A stretch of 64,000 bases of DNA from Bacillota bacterium. GTDB taxonomy: Bacteria; Bacillota; Clostridia; Christensenellales; UMGS416. Below, in pieces: positions 24,164 to 32,613 of the stretch (positions are counted from its first letter, which is position 1; each line of letters begins with the position of its first letter). Made by a program: the position numbers and the translations under genes. Below the pieces are notes generated by a model, which was given only the letters and a program-made list of their open reading frames with translations, was not told where the DNA came from and did no database searches. Where the stretch lies: assembly GCA_023435705.1 (NCBI GenBank), contig JAEYRH010000005.1:186001-250000 (forward strand), given 5' to 3'.

Positions 24164-25192
24164 TTATTTGCTGACATACTGTTCCAGAAGCTTGATCGAA
24201 TTTTCCAGCGCCTTCCTGTGCGTGCGCTCATAACCGTGGGAGGCATACACACCGGGGCCGATGAGACCGTGGCGCACGTCGTAACCGGCCCGCAGCGTCA
24301 CATCCACATCGGAGCCGTAGCGCGGATAGATGTCCACAGCATAGGCGCAGCCGGCCTGCTCCGCGGCGGCAATCAATGCGTTCACCACGTCGTAGTGGTA
24401 GGGCCCGGCAGAGTCCTTTGCGCAGATGGATACCTTGAACTCATCACAGCCCAAGTCACCGCCCACAGCGCCCATGTCCACAGAGATTACTTCTATAACG
24501 CCCTCCGGGATGCCGGAAGCTCCGCCATGGCCCACCTCCTCGTGCACGGTGAAATAGAGCCATACCTTGCGCTTCAGGGCCAAGCCCTCGCTCACCATCC
24601 GGCCCAAAGCCATCAGGCAGGCGCTGCCGGCCTTGTCGTCCAGATGACGGCTTTTCAAGAAGCCGCTATCCGTCACGATCGTGCGGGGATCATAGGCGAT
24701 ATAGTCGCCGGGACCAATGCCCAGCTTCTTCACATCGTCGGCGGAGGCAACTTCCTCATCCAGCAGCACCTCCATGGCGCCGTCATCCTTATTGACCTTG
24801 TCGGTGTCGCCGAACACATGAACCGACGGCTTGTCGCACTGGATCGTGCCGGTAAACGTCTTGCCGGAGCGGGTGAACACCGTCACGTTCTCTGTGGCGG
24901 CGTGGAAGTGGCTGTAACCGTTCAAGGGCTCATAGCGCAGCCGCCCGTTGGGCTTGACGGAGCGCACCATCAAGCCAAGTGCGTCCACATGGGCGGCCAG
25001 CACAAGACCCTCGCCATCGCCGCCAAGGCAGCAGATCACCGCACCCTTATTGGTCATCTTCGGTGCGAAGCCCAACCGGGCAAGCTCGTCCATCAGATAT
25101 TGGGCAGCTTGTTTGGTATAACCCGTGGGGCTCGGGATGCGGCACAAGGCCACGGTCTGCTCCACGGCATAATCCAGTATCTCAAGTTTCAT
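24164..25192 (-). CDS. M42-family metallopeptidase
   Basis: Predicted cytoplasmic di-metal aminopeptidase of the M42 (glutamyl aminopeptidase / cellulase M-like) family; 342 residues. Metal and catalytic motifs appear in order: AAHVDALG near residue 68, SRHLDDKAG near 178, HEEVGHGGA near 213, SVDMGAV near 235, and a C-terminal His in YERTHRKAL. The ATG at 25192 follows the serpin gene by 18 nt, so both may be on one message. The peptide substrate is not evident. Confidence 0.92.
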   Translation of the reverse strand: MKLEILDYAVEQTVALCRIPSPTGYTKQAAQYLMDELARLGFAPKMTNKGAVICCLGGDGEGLVLAAHVDALGLMVRSVKPNGRLRYEPLNGYSHFHAATENVTVFTRSGKTFTGTIQCDKPSVHVFGDTDKVNKDDGAMEVLLDEEVASADDVKKLGIGPGDYIAYDPRTIVTDSGFLKSRHLDDKAGSACLMALGRMVSEGLALKRKVWLYFTVHEEVGHGGASGIPEGVIEVISVDMGAVGGDLGCDEFKVSICAKDSAGPYHYDVVNALIAAAEQAGCAYAVDIYPRYGSDVDVTLRAGYDVRHGLIGPGVYASHGYERTHRKALENSIKLLEQYVSK

Positions 25193-25210
25193 TTGATCTT
25201 TTCTCCGTTC

Positions 25211-26473
25211 TTAATTGACTGCTGCGCCCAGCGGGTCGCGCACAAAGCCCATCATCAGAATCTGCCCGGCATTGAAGCCTTCCGGGTCGGTGCGCTCCAG
25301 CAGCACGAGGAAAGGGCGGTTAACAGCAAGCGTTGGGATATCATCCTTGATGCCCTGGCGATAGGTGATAGTGGGGTCTGGCTCATCCACACCGCTTTCA
25401 TCCACAACCAAAGCTGCTTTGTGCAACACATCGGAAACATACAGCCCCTTGCCCATGGCGCTGTAGTCCGATCCTTCTGCCAGGTATTGCCCCAGGCCAG
25501 CCCGATCCAGCACCGGCATCACCGAGCCCGAATGCTCCAGCTGAAAGCGGGGCAGCAGCACACGCTGCCTGGACCATTCGGCTTTATCCAACCACTCATC
25601 ATGCCGGGCGGCAGCCACCGGGATGAACTCATGCAGGCTCATGCCTTCCGGCGGCACCATCACCACCAGGCGGGTTTCATCCCCCGCCAGCGGCATCACC
25701 GCCACCGAACCATCCACGCTGTTGTAGATCCCGCAGCTTTGATAATACACCAATGTGGGCACAGCGGTTTCCTCGCCGTTTTCGAAGGTAAACGGAAGCG
25801 GCCGGGATTTGCCGGCGTCCATCGCTTGCTGCCAGTCAGGATCTGCTGTAAGGATATCAACAAAAAAGGGTGCCTGTGCCTCGGGCAGAATGAACTTCAG
25901 CTTTTTCTCACGGCCGCCGGTGGAATCGTCAGCCCATTCGTCCAGGAAATTTTGGCCGGATTCGCCCGTCAACGGCACCGATGGAAACAGCGACTGCAAC
26001 TGCATCATCTGCCTGATGTCTGTAAGAAAAGCTTCCTTAACATATTGGCCGTTGCCGAACACCATGCACCAGGCTGTGGTAAACCGCCCTTGCTTGAGCT
26101 TGACCACCGCTTGCTGCATCCTGAGCGCAATCTCGTTGATTTGCCGGGGCAGCATGCCCTGCATGCCAAGCTCCCGCTCCAATGCCTCGGCGGTGCTGCC
26201 TGCGGCACCATACTTGGCAGCCGCCAGAACACCTGCCAGGCCAGTGGTGCCCATCACGTTGTTGCCGCTGCCAGTATCCAGCGCATAAAGCAGCCTGAAG
26301 CCGATCTGCAAGCCCCTGCCATCGGAAAAGGATGAGTCCCCCACCCATACCGCCGGCGTGGCGGTGGGCGTGGGCTGAGGTGAGACATTGGCGCAGGCCG
26401 GCAGCAATGCAGCCACTGCCAAAAGCGTTGCGAGCACAACGAGCTTTATGCGATTGACCTGTTTTCGTATCAT
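25211..26473 (-). CDS. Serpin-family lipoprotein
   Basis: A 420-residue serpin-fold protein predicted to be lipid-anchored outside the membrane. The signal peptide runs MIRKQVNRIKLVVLATLL to the lipobox LLPAC (Pro at -2 is unusual), then a Pro/Thr-rich linker (PQPTPTATPA). Serpin landmarks: VMGTTGLAGVLAAAKYGAAG near residue 90 and the C-terminal NRPFLVLLER ... GQILMMGFVRDP. The reactive-loop hinge, normally small residues such as TEAAAAT, reads GVDEPDPTITYRQG with two prolines, so inhibition by loop insertion seems unlikely. The ATG at 26473 has no Shine-Dalgarno site and stands 7 nt after a TATAAT box, suggesting leaderless translation. Confidence 0.85.
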   Translation of the reverse strand: MIRKQVNRIKLVVLATLLAVAALLPACANVSPQPTPTATPAVWVGDSSFSDGRGLQIGFRLLYALDTGSGNNVMGTTGLAGVLAAAKYGAAGSTAEALERELGMQGMLPRQINEIALRMQQAVVKLKQGRFTTAWCMVFGNGQYVKEAFLTDIRQMMQLQSLFPSVPLTGESGQNFLDEWADDSTGGREKKLKFILPEAQAPFFVDILTADPDWQQAMDAGKSRPLPFTFENGEETAVPTLVYYQSCGIYNSVDGSVAVMPLAGDETRLVVMVPPEGMSLHEFIPVAAARHDEWLDKAEWSRQRVLLPRFQLEHSGSVMPVLDRAGLGQYLAEGSDYSAMGKGLYVSDVLHKAALVVDESGVDEPDPTITYRQGIKDDIPTLAVNRPFLVLLERTDPEGFNAGQILMMGFVRDPLGAAVN

Positions 26474-26480
26474 ATAAAAA

Positions 26481-26486
26481 ATTATA
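26481..26486 (-). promoter_or_regulatory. -10 box placing transcription start at the serpin ATG
   Basis: TATAAT on the minus strand (26486-26481) is separated from the serpin ATG by 7 nt. No good -35 box was found at the usual distance. If used, the mRNA would begin at or next to the start codon. Confidence 0.5.
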
Positions 26487-26536
26487 CCATAAACCGCAAA
26501 ATGCGAAAACAACCACTATTATCAGCCAACGCATTG

Positions 26537-26564
26537 TTGACATATCACGGCAATCGGATAGAAT
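26537..26564 (+). promoter_or_regulatory. Promoter of zupT
   Basis: TTGACA (26537-26542), 16 nt, TAGAAT (26559-26564), 29 nt before the zupT start. It is divergent from the serpin promoter. Confidence 0.72.
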
Positions 26565-26593
26565 CGTACTATCTCAACTTCACGGAGCCCACG

Positions 26594-27406
26594 ATGCAGT
26601 TTTCAACCGAGAAGATACTGTTCGCCTTCGGCCTGACAGTGATCGCCGGCCTATCAACCGGCATCGGCAGCCTGATCGCGCTGTATACCAAGCAGACAAA
26701 TCGGAAATTTTTATCGGCGGCGCTGGGCTTTTCTGCCGGTGTGATGATCTATGTGTCGTTGGTGGAAATCTTTGCCAAGGCAAAAGTCTCATTGACAAAC
26801 TTCTACGGTCACCCCGCCGGCTATTGGGTGACTGCTGTGGCGTTTTTCGGCGGCATCGGCCTGATCGCGCTGATTGACAAATTGGTGCCCAGCGCAGACA
26901 ACCCCCATGAAATGCACGATGCCAGCGACCTCGCCGGCAAAAAGGCTGGCGACAAGGCGCTGATGCGCATGGGAATGCTCTCGGCGCTGGCCATCGGCAT
27001 CCACAATTTCCCAGAGGGCCTGGCCACCTTCACCAGCGCGTTGCAAGACACCACGATGGCCGTGAGCATCACGGTCGCCATTGCCATCCACAACATCCCC
27101 GAGGGCATCGCCGTGTCAGCTCCGATCTATTTCGCCACCGGCAACCGCAAACGGGCATTCTGGATGTCTTTCCTGTCGGGCCTTTCGGAGCCGGTGGGTG
27201 CGCTGGTGGGCTTCTTCCTGCTGATGAAGCTTTTCAACGATGCGATGTTTGGCATCATATTCGCGGCCGTGGCCGGCATCATGGTCTACATCTCCCTGGA
27301 CGAGCTGCTGCCCACGGCGGAGAAATATGGCGAGCACCACATAGCGATCTACGGGCTGGTGGCCGGCATGGCGGTGATGGCGGTCAGCCTGTTGCTGTTT
27401 GCCTGA
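26594..27406 (+). CDS. zupT: ZupT-type zinc transporter
   Basis: A 270-residue inner-membrane ZIP transporter of the ZupT/GufA group, importing zinc and possibly other divalent metals. Eight hydrophobic segments are visible. Metal-site motifs GIHNFPEGLATF near residue 135 and AIHNIPEGIAVSAP near 170 are intact, and a short His/Asp-rich loop (PHEMHDASD) precedes them. The ATG at 26594 has GGAG 9 nt upstream and a promoter 29 nt away; the frame is open further back without homology. It converges on the VOC gene. Confidence 0.92.
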   Translation: MQFSTEKILFAFGLTVIAGLSTGIGSLIALYTKQTNRKFLSAALGFSAGVMIYVSLVEIFAKAKVSLTNFYGHPAGYWVTAVAFFGGIGLIALIDKLVPSADNPHEMHDASDLAGKKAGDKALMRMGMLSALAIGIHNFPEGLATFTSALQDTTMAVSITVAIAIHNIPEGIAVSAPIYFATGNRKRAFWMSFLSGLSEPVGALVGFFLLMKLFNDAMFGIIFAAVAGIMVYISLDELLPTAEKYGEHHIAIYGLVAGMAVMAVSLLLFA

Positions 27407-27427
27407 GCGCGGCGCTCAGCGCCGCGC
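27407..27427. terminator. GC hairpin between convergent zupT and VOC genes
   Basis: GCGCGGCGCT, one C, then AGCGCCGCGC form a perfect 10-bp inverted repeat starting right after the zupT stop. The stop codon of the opposing gene (27416-27418) lies in its centre. No T-run is present on either side, so termination strength is uncertain. Confidence 0.5.
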
Positions 27428-27787
27428 AGGGATGATCTCCAGCCAATAGCCATCGGGATCTTCGATGAAATAAATGCCCATCCCCTTGTTTTCATAACAA
27501 ATGCAACCCATATCCGTATGCAGCGCATATGCTTCGGCAAAATCGTCTACATGAAAGGCGATGTGCGACTCATTGTCGCCCAGCTCATAGGGGCCTTCCT
27601 TGTCGCGAAGCCATGTGAGTTCCAATTGGTGGGCCGATGCGCCGTCGCTCAAAAACACGATGGCAAAGCTGCCATCAGAAGCTTCATGGCGGCGCACTTC
27701 GGTCATACCCAGGGCTTTGGCATAAAACGCCAGCGACTTCTCCATGTCTTTCACATTGATGTTGGTGTGGTTGATTGTGAATTTCAT
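27416..27787 (-). CDS. VOC-family (glyoxalase-like) protein
   Basis: A 123-residue vicinal-oxygen-chelate protein resembling lactoylglutathione lyases. Two beta-alpha-beta-beta-beta modules are visible: INHTNINVKDMEKSLAFYAKAL at the start and HIAFHVDDFAEAYAL near residue 75. Likely metal ligands are H7, E56 (in HQLELTW), H75 and E117 (in DGYWLEI), so it may be an active lyase; the substrate is not certain. GGAGGG lies 6 nt before the ATG. The coding end overlaps a GC hairpin. Confidence 0.88.
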   Translation of the reverse strand: MKFTINHTNINVKDMEKSLAFYAKALGMTEVRRHEASDGSFAIVFLSDGASAHQLELTWLRDKEGPYELGDNESHIAFHVDDFAEAYALHTDMGCICYENKGMGIYFIEDPDGYWLEIIPARR

Positions 27788-27819
27788 CGGTATCCCTCCT
27801 GAGTATTTTGAATCATTTA

Positions 27820-28509
27820 TCAGATTATGATGCTGTCACCTGGCCGGGCGATCAGCGCAACCTCGGTGGAAATACCTTCTGCCGCAAAGAGCCCCGCCAA
27901 ATCATTGGGCAGCCCCTCCCCTCCGCAAAGGTGCATCGGGATCAGCAGCTTGGGCGAGGCTTGCTGCGCAAAGTGCAGCGGCCCGCGCATGGCATGGCGG
28001 CCAAGCCGGGCATCCACCGGAAAAAACGCCGCATCGGGCCTGCTGCTTTTCAGCGGCTCGATCTCATTGAGGAACCACTGCTCGTCATGGAGCAGCTCCT
28101 CTGCGGTGGATTCTTCCTCCCAATACCAGTCATTGAGATCGCCGGCATGGAAGAGCCTCTTCCCCTCAAACTCAACAAGAAATGAAACGCCTTGGTCAGT
28201 GGAGCCGTACGCTGTCACCGGGATGCCACGTACCTCGGCGGACTGCCCTTTGCTAAGCGCGATCACATTTCCAACCGGCGGCTTGGCAATGCCGGCATCC
28301 AGCACATAGCCCACCGACTTCCCCGCATGCTTCAGGATCCGCTTGTTGTAGTGGTCATGGTGGCTGTGCGAAGCAAAGAACACCACCGGCTTTTCACCAA
28401 AAGGCAGCTGGTCAACCAACCCAAGCTCGTCGGTGTAGTAGTCAAACACAAGGCAGGCCGTGTCGCCTTCCACCAGGAAGCCGCTGTGGCCAAGCAAGGT
28501 GATCTTCAT
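27820..28509 (-). CDS. Metallo-beta-lactamase-fold hydrolase
   Basis: A 229-residue predicted metal-dependent hydrolase of the MBL fold, similar to UPF0173/UlaG-like proteins. The metal motif SHSHHDHYNK (HxHxDH) is near residue 50, GDLNDWYW provides a later Asp near 120, and the last His lies in IPMHLCGGEG near 190. The ATG at 28509 has AAAGGA about 11 nt upstream, and a TGCTATAAT extended -10 box at 28540-28532 places transcription just before it, which excludes the ATG at 28623. The substrate is unknown. Confidence 0.83.
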   Translation of the reverse strand: MKITLLGHSGFLVEGDTACLVFDYYTDELGLVDQLPFGEKPVVFFASHSHHDHYNKRILKHAGKSVGYVLDAGIAKPPVGNVIALSKGQSAEVRGIPVTAYGSTDQGVSFLVEFEGKRLFHAGDLNDWYWEEESTAEELLHDEQWFLNEIEPLKSSRPDAAFFPVDARLGRHAMRGPLHFAQQASPKLLIPMHLCGGEGLPNDLAGLFAAEGISTEVALIARPGDSIII

Positions 28510-28705
28510 GGTGATCCCATCCTTTGGAGGTATTATAGCATAGAGACGGCACTGCCAATAGGGTATCAGAGTCCTCTCCCCTTGCCCCTCCCCCATCACT
28601 GTGCGAGAAGCAAAATATTCCAAGAAATATCTATATTTGCCTGATTCAATTCAACCCAACCCCATGGTATTATTGTGCAGTTCATATGTGATTTGGAGGT
28701 TCGCG

Positions 28706-29824
28706 ATGCTGCCTGTCGATCTGGAGCAGTTCTGGAAGGACGATGCCCTTGCCCATGAAGACAACTGCTTTTCCCCCGCCGCGCCCCAGGTGGCGCTGGG
28801 CATTGCGATGAGCGAGGAATGCGTCTACGCGGAGCTGGGCGAGCCGGGCACCCCCTGGCTGGAAGCGCCAAGAGAGCGCCGCCTGGAGCTGAACAAGAGA
28901 TATAATGATAAGGCAGAGCAAATTGTGGGCCGCCGCTTGCTGCCGGAGTGGCTGCCGGAGCCGGAGATGAAGCTGCCGGAAATCCGGGGCATCCATGAGA
29001 TCTTCGGCGGCAAATACGTGGTGCAGGGTGAATCCAACTGGCTGATGCCCAGCTGCAGCACACCCAAAGAACTGGAGTCTGTGTTGGACACAGCGGAAAA
29101 GCGCATCGCAAACATCCGGCAGTTTGCATTGCCCGAACACTGGGAGCGGGAGAAGAAACGAGTCTATGAGGCTTACGGCATCCTGCCCTCCACATTCCGC
29201 AGCATCCGGGGGCCGGTCACGCTGGCGATGTCGCTCTACGGTGTGGAAAACCTGATCTATCTGCTGGTGGATGAGCCGGAGCTTGCCGACCGCTTCAGCC
29301 GCACGATTTCCGACGCGGTGTTTGCGCTGGCGACAATGATGGATGAAGAGGCCGGCTGCTCGCCTGAAGACCGCCCGGCAGGGTTTGGATTCAATGATGA
29401 CGACTGCTGCCTTTTGACGCCGGACATGTATGAGCAGTTTGCCTACCCGATCCTGAAGCGCGTGTTCGACCACTGGTGCCCCAACCCCGGCGACTGGCGC
29501 TACCAGCACTCCGACTCGCCGATGGGCCACCTGCTGCCGATATTGGGCAGGCTCAACCTCACCGCCTGCAACTTCGGGCCCACGCTCACGGTTTCCGAGA
29601 TCCGCCGCCACATGCCCCGCACCCGCATTGACGGGCAGCTGGCGCCTTTCACCTTTATGGGCAACGACGAGGCCGCCATCGTGGCCGAGGTGCGGCGTGA
29701 CTGCGAGATGGCCAAACCCCACCGGGGCCTGAATGAGTTCACTGCCGGCTCCATCAACAATGGCAGCCTATTGACCAGCATGCGGGCCGTCATGCACGCG
29801 ATCCAGCAATACGGCAGGTACTAA
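28706..29824 (+). CDS. Uroporphyrinogen decarboxylase-family protein
   Basis: A 372-residue protein of the UroD superfamily, which includes haem-pathway decarboxylases and corrinoid methyltransferases (MtaA/CmuA type). The fold-typical segments IRGPVTLAMSLYGVENL near residue 170, DDDCCLLTPDMYEQFAYPI near 235 and HSDSPMGHLLPIL near 272 are visible. The latter two resemble the methyltransferase branch more than haem-pathway HemE, so a methyl-transfer role is more likely, though unproven. The ATG at 28706 has GGAGG 7 nt upstream, and an extended -10 box TGGTATTAT ends at 28673. It is followed after one base by the TRIC-family gene. Confidence 0.75.
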   Translation: MLPVDLEQFWKDDALAHEDNCFSPAAPQVALGIAMSEECVYAELGEPGTPWLEAPRERRLELNKRYNDKAEQIVGRRLLPEWLPEPEMKLPEIRGIHEIFGGKYVVQGESNWLMPSCSTPKELESVLDTAEKRIANIRQFALPEHWEREKKRVYEAYGILPSTFRSIRGPVTLAMSLYGVENLIYLLVDEPELADRFSRTISDAVFALATMMDEEAGCSPEDRPAGFGFNDDDCCLLTPDMYEQFAYPILKRVFDHWCPNPGDWRYQHSDSPMGHLLPILGRLNLTACNFGPTLTVSEIRRHMPRTRIDGQLAPFTFMGNDEAAIVAEVRRDCEMAKPHRGLNEFTAGSINNGSLLTSMRAVMHAIQQYGRY

Positions 29825-29825
29825 G

Positions 29826-30458
29826 ATGGCCCAATTTGACATCCTGGAAATCATTGAAGTGATCGGCGTGGCGGCGTTCGCGGCCTCCGGCGCGATCGTG
29901 GCCGTGGAGAAAAAGCTGGATATATTCGGCATACTGGTGCTTGCCTTCGTCACAGCCGTGGGCGGAGGCGTGATCCGCGATGTGGTGATGAACCGGGGGA
30001 TCCCTGTGTTTTTCTCCAACTATCTCTATTCCGCCGTGATATTGACAGTTGCTGTGGCAGTGATGCTTCTGCGGGAGAAAATCCGCTGGGGCTGGCCATT
30101 CGTGATCATTGACGCACTGGGCCTTGCGGTGTTCACCACAGTGGCCGGCATGATGGCCATCGAAAGCGGATACACGTTTCTGGCCTTCTTATTCGTTTCC
30201 GTGATCACAGGCGTCGGTGGCAGCATGATGCGCGATGTGCTGGTGCAGGAGATCCCGGCGATCCTCCACAAGGAAATTTATGCCACGGCGGTGATCGCAG
30301 GCGTGTTGGCGCTTTGGTTCCTGCACCAATGGCTGGGCCGGGACCTGGCTGTGGCGCTGGCAATGGCAATTGTGTTCACCGTGCGGGTGGTGTGTTACCG
30401 CAAGGATGTGCACCTGTCGTTCTTTCACAAGGGAAACAAAAAAGGACAAAGCGTGTGA
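29826..30458 (+). CDS. TRIC-family cation channel / UPF0126 membrane protein
   Basis: A 210-residue inner-membrane protein of the bacterial TRIC (trimeric intracellular cation channel) / YicG family. Seven hydrophobic segments form two similar halves, each with the family Gly-rich motif: TAVGGGVIRDVVM near residue 45 and TGVGGSMMRDVLV near 130. Some homologues transport small solutes, so the function here is open. The ATG follows the UroD-family stop by one base, so the two are co-transcribed. An imperfect 10-bp hairpin follows at 30466-30491, without a T-run. Confidence 0.88.
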   Translation: MAQFDILEIIEVIGVAAFAASGAIVAVEKKLDIFGILVLAFVTAVGGGVIRDVVMNRGIPVFFSNYLYSAVILTVAVAVMLLREKIRWGWPFVIIDALGLAVFTTVAGMMAIESGYTFLAFLFVSVITGVGGSMMRDVLVQEIPAILHKEIYATAVIAGVLALWFLHQWLGRDLAVALAMAIVFTVRVVCYRKDVHLSFFHKGNKKGQSV

Positions 30459-30540
30459 AAATAGCATGGGGCCGGCACAGACGCCGACCCCACCATTAAC
30501 TGCAACAAACAATCTGCGCCTTTTGCAGGAAAATTGCTCA

Positions 30541-31416
30541 TTACTCAACTGAAATTCGATATTCACTTTCAAACAGCCCACCGGGCTCCAGCCGCAGCGC
30601 GGCCCTTTTATTCGTCAAGTCACCGGTAAAGTCCGTCGATTCGGCGATGCCATACCACGGCTCAATGCACACGAACGGTGCACCGGGCGGCGCCCAGATG
30701 CCCAATTGCGGAAATCCGGGGAAACTCACCGTGACAGATTTGCCGGTTTTTCGGCCCTTCAACGCCACAGAGGAAGATTTCACGCCATCCAGGATAAAGG
30801 CACCGTCAGCAAACATGCCGGGTGAAAGCTGCTTGATGCGCTCATTGCGCAAGAATGGCTCGCTCTTGCCGGCGATCAGCAGGTTGGCTCCATTCACATA
30901 CTGCCGGTCCAATACCTCAGATTTCTCAAATTCCAGGAAATAATCCTCAAAGGAGTCGCCTGCTACAATCGGGCAGTTGAAGGCCGGATGGGCTCCGATG
31001 GAGAAAACCATTTCCTTCTTATCAGCATTCTCCACACGCCAACCCACCACGACAGCATTGCCCTCCAGCCGGTAGGAAACCTCCAGAACAAAACGGAACG
31101 GATACATGGCAAGGCTTTCAGGACTGCTCACCAGGCGGTAAGTAACGGCATCTCCAGACTCCTGGGCGATTTCAAACTCACTGTCGCGGGCAAAACCGTG
31201 GTTCTTCAGCGTGTATTGCCTGCCGCCGTAGGAATATTGATTGTTGACCACCGAGCCCACAATCGGGAACAATAGCGGTGCGTGCCGGTTCCAATGCTTG
31301 GGGTCAGCCTGCCACAGGTATTCGGTGCCGCAGGCTTTCAGCCGGATGCTGGTGAGCTCCGCCCCGGCAGCCCTGGAGCCCACAGAAAGCTTGTCATTTT
31401 CGATCATCACATGCAT
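30541..31416 (-). CDS. Aldose 1-epimerase family protein
   Basis: A 291-residue sugar mutarotase-like protein (LacX/galactose mutarotase group), probably interconverting alpha and beta anomers of a sugar or sugar phosphate. Visible: LWQADPKHWNRHAPLLFPIVG near residue 40 (with the substrate-binding Arg), KNHGFARDSEFE near 72 (catalytic-region His), GAHPAFNCP near 150 and CIEPWYGIAE near 250 (likely catalytic Glu). The ATG at 31416 has GGAGGG 6 nt upstream; an upstream frame extension to 31515 has no support. A TGCTATACT extended -10 box lies at 31472-31464. It is divergent from the hyp operon. Confidence 0.88.
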   Translation of the reverse strand: MHVMIENDKLSVGSRAAGAELTSIRLKACGTEYLWQADPKHWNRHAPLLFPIVGSVVNNQYSYGGRQYTLKNHGFARDSEFEIAQESGDAVTYRLVSSPESLAMYPFRFVLEVSYRLEGNAVVVGWRVENADKKEMVFSIGAHPAFNCPIVAGDSFEDYFLEFEKSEVLDRQYVNGANLLIAGKSEPFLRNERIKQLSPGMFADGAFILDGVKSSSVALKGRKTGKSVTVSFPGFPQLGIWAPPGAPFVCIEPWYGIAESTDFTGDLTNKRAALRLEPGGLFESEYRISVE

Positions 31417-31535
31417 GAAGCACCCTCCGGATATTGTTTGACAGATCCTGCCAATTCCGTAAAAGTATAGCACAAAGAACGTGTGATATCTCAACAATTG
31501 TGTGCCCACTGGCACAAATCAAGTGGGCGAGTTCG

Positions 31536-31564
31536 TTGTATAATACCATGAGCAGCACTATAAT
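31536..31564 (+). promoter_or_regulatory. Promoter of the hyp operon
   Basis: TTGTAT (31536-31541), 17 nt, TATAAT (31559-31564), 28 nt before hypA. A further TATAAT at 31539-31544 overlaps the -35 box. Upstream is an inverted repeat TGTGCC-CACT-GGCACA (31501-31516), a possible regulator site. Confidence 0.65.
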
Positions 31565-31592
31565 ATGCAGGCAGAAACACATGGAGCGGGTT

Positions 31593-32039
31593 ATGCACGA
31601 GCTTCCATTGGTTCAGTCCATCATCACAAAGGCTTCCGAGCACGCCCGCTTAAACGGCGGGCGGGCAGTGAAGTCCATCTCACTGGTGGTGGGCGATGGC
31701 ACGGGCTATGTGCCGGAGAGCATACAGATGTATTTTGACATTGCCGCCGCCGGCACAATGTGCGAGGGAGCGGGGCTCGCGGTGCGGCGGGTCAAACCGC
31801 TGATGCGCTGCGGAGCCTGCGGTATCCTGTTTGAACGCAAACCCTTCTCCTTCGATTGCCCCGATTGTGGTGGCGAGGGCAGCCCTACCGAAACGGGTAA
31901 AGAACTCTACATTGAAGATATCGAAATCTATTTGGATCAAGGAGACAAAACAGATGAGGGAAACAATCCGGGTGCCGGTGATGGAAGCGGTGCTGACGGA
32001 GAACGACCGCCTGGCGGAGAAAATGCATGGGACCTTTGA
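31593..32039 (+). CDS. hypA: Hydrogenase nickel chaperone HypA, extended C-terminus
   Basis: Nickel-binding chaperone for [NiFe]-hydrogenase maturation, working with HypB. The N-terminal MHE needed for nickel binding is present, and two CxxC pairs (CGAC and CPDC, near residues 72 and 91) form the structural zinc site. The family usually ends near residue 115; here the frame continues to 148 residues through an acidic Gly-rich tail (GDKTDEGNNPGAGDGSG) that overlaps hypB by 86 nt in another frame. A lost stop codon or a frameshift is likely. The ATG at 31593 has GGAGCGGG 2-4 nt upstream; homology begins exactly there. Confidence 0.9.
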   Translation: MHELPLVQSIITKASEHARLNGGRAVKSISLVVGDGTGYVPESIQMYFDIAAAGTMCEGAGLAVRRVKPLMRCGACGILFERKPFSFDCPDCGGEGSPTETGKELYIEDIEIYLDQGDKTDEGNNPGAGDGSGADGERPPGGENAWDL

Positions 32040-32613
32040 GCGCCGCGGCATCTTCGTGGTGAATGTGCTGGGCGCGCCGGGGGCCGGAAAGACCACCAGC
32101 CTGATCCGCATCATTGAGCGCCTAGCGGATAAAAACGTGGGCGTGATTGAGGGCGACATTGAAAGCGACATCGACACCAAAAAGCTGGAGGCTCTGGGTA
32201 TCCCCACCCAGCAGATCAACACCCAGGGCGCCTGCCACCTGGACGCGCCGGTGATCGACCAGGCGGCGGACAACCTGAAGCTCACCGACGGCAGCATGCT
32301 CTTCATCGAAAACGTGGGCAACCTGGTGTGCCCGGCGGAGTTTTATATCGGCGAACATGTGAAGCTTTTGATCCTCACGGTGACAGAGGGCAGCGACAAG
32401 CCCTACAAATACCCGCTGGCCTTTGAGAAAGCCGATGTGATCCTAATCAACAAGTGCGACCTGATTCCCTATGTGGACTTTGACGAGGCCTATTTCATGA
32501 AGGGCGTGAGGTCGCTGAACAAGACCGCGCCGGTCTTCAAGGTTTCCGGCAAGACCGGCGAAGGTTATGAGGAGGCCGCCCGTTGGCTGGAGCAGAAGCG
32601 CAAGGGGCAGTGA
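31954..32613 (+). CDS. hypB: Hydrogenase nickel-insertion GTPase HypB
   Basis: GTPase that drives nickel delivery to the hydrogenase large subunit; 219 residues. Visible: the P-loop GAPGAGKTTSL near residue 35, GDIESDIDTKKLEALGIP, the G-domain metal site QGACHLD near 90, ENVGNLVCP near 115 and the guanine-specificity motif NKCD near 165. The N-terminal CxxCGC nickel site and His-rich stretch found in some HypB proteins are absent. AAGGAG lies 9 nt before the ATG. The first 86 nt overlap the hypA tail, and the stop overlaps the hypF start. Confidence 0.95.
   Translation: MRETIRVPVMEAVLTENDRLAEKMHGTFERRGIFVVNVLGAPGAGKTTSLIRIIERLADKNVGVIEGDIESDIDTKKLEALGIPTQQINTQGACHLDAPVIDQAADNLKLTDGSMLFIENVGNLVCPAEFYIGEHVKLLILTVTEGSDKPYKYPLAFEKADVILINKCDLIPYVDFDEAYFMKGVRSLNKTAPVFKVSGKTGEGYEEAARWLEQKRKGQ

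Noticed and set aside
24146..26335. Open frame of 729 codons on the plus strand
   Set aside because: It is antisense to the M42 peptidase and serpin genes, which both have clear motifs. GC-rich codon bias leaves this frame open by chance.
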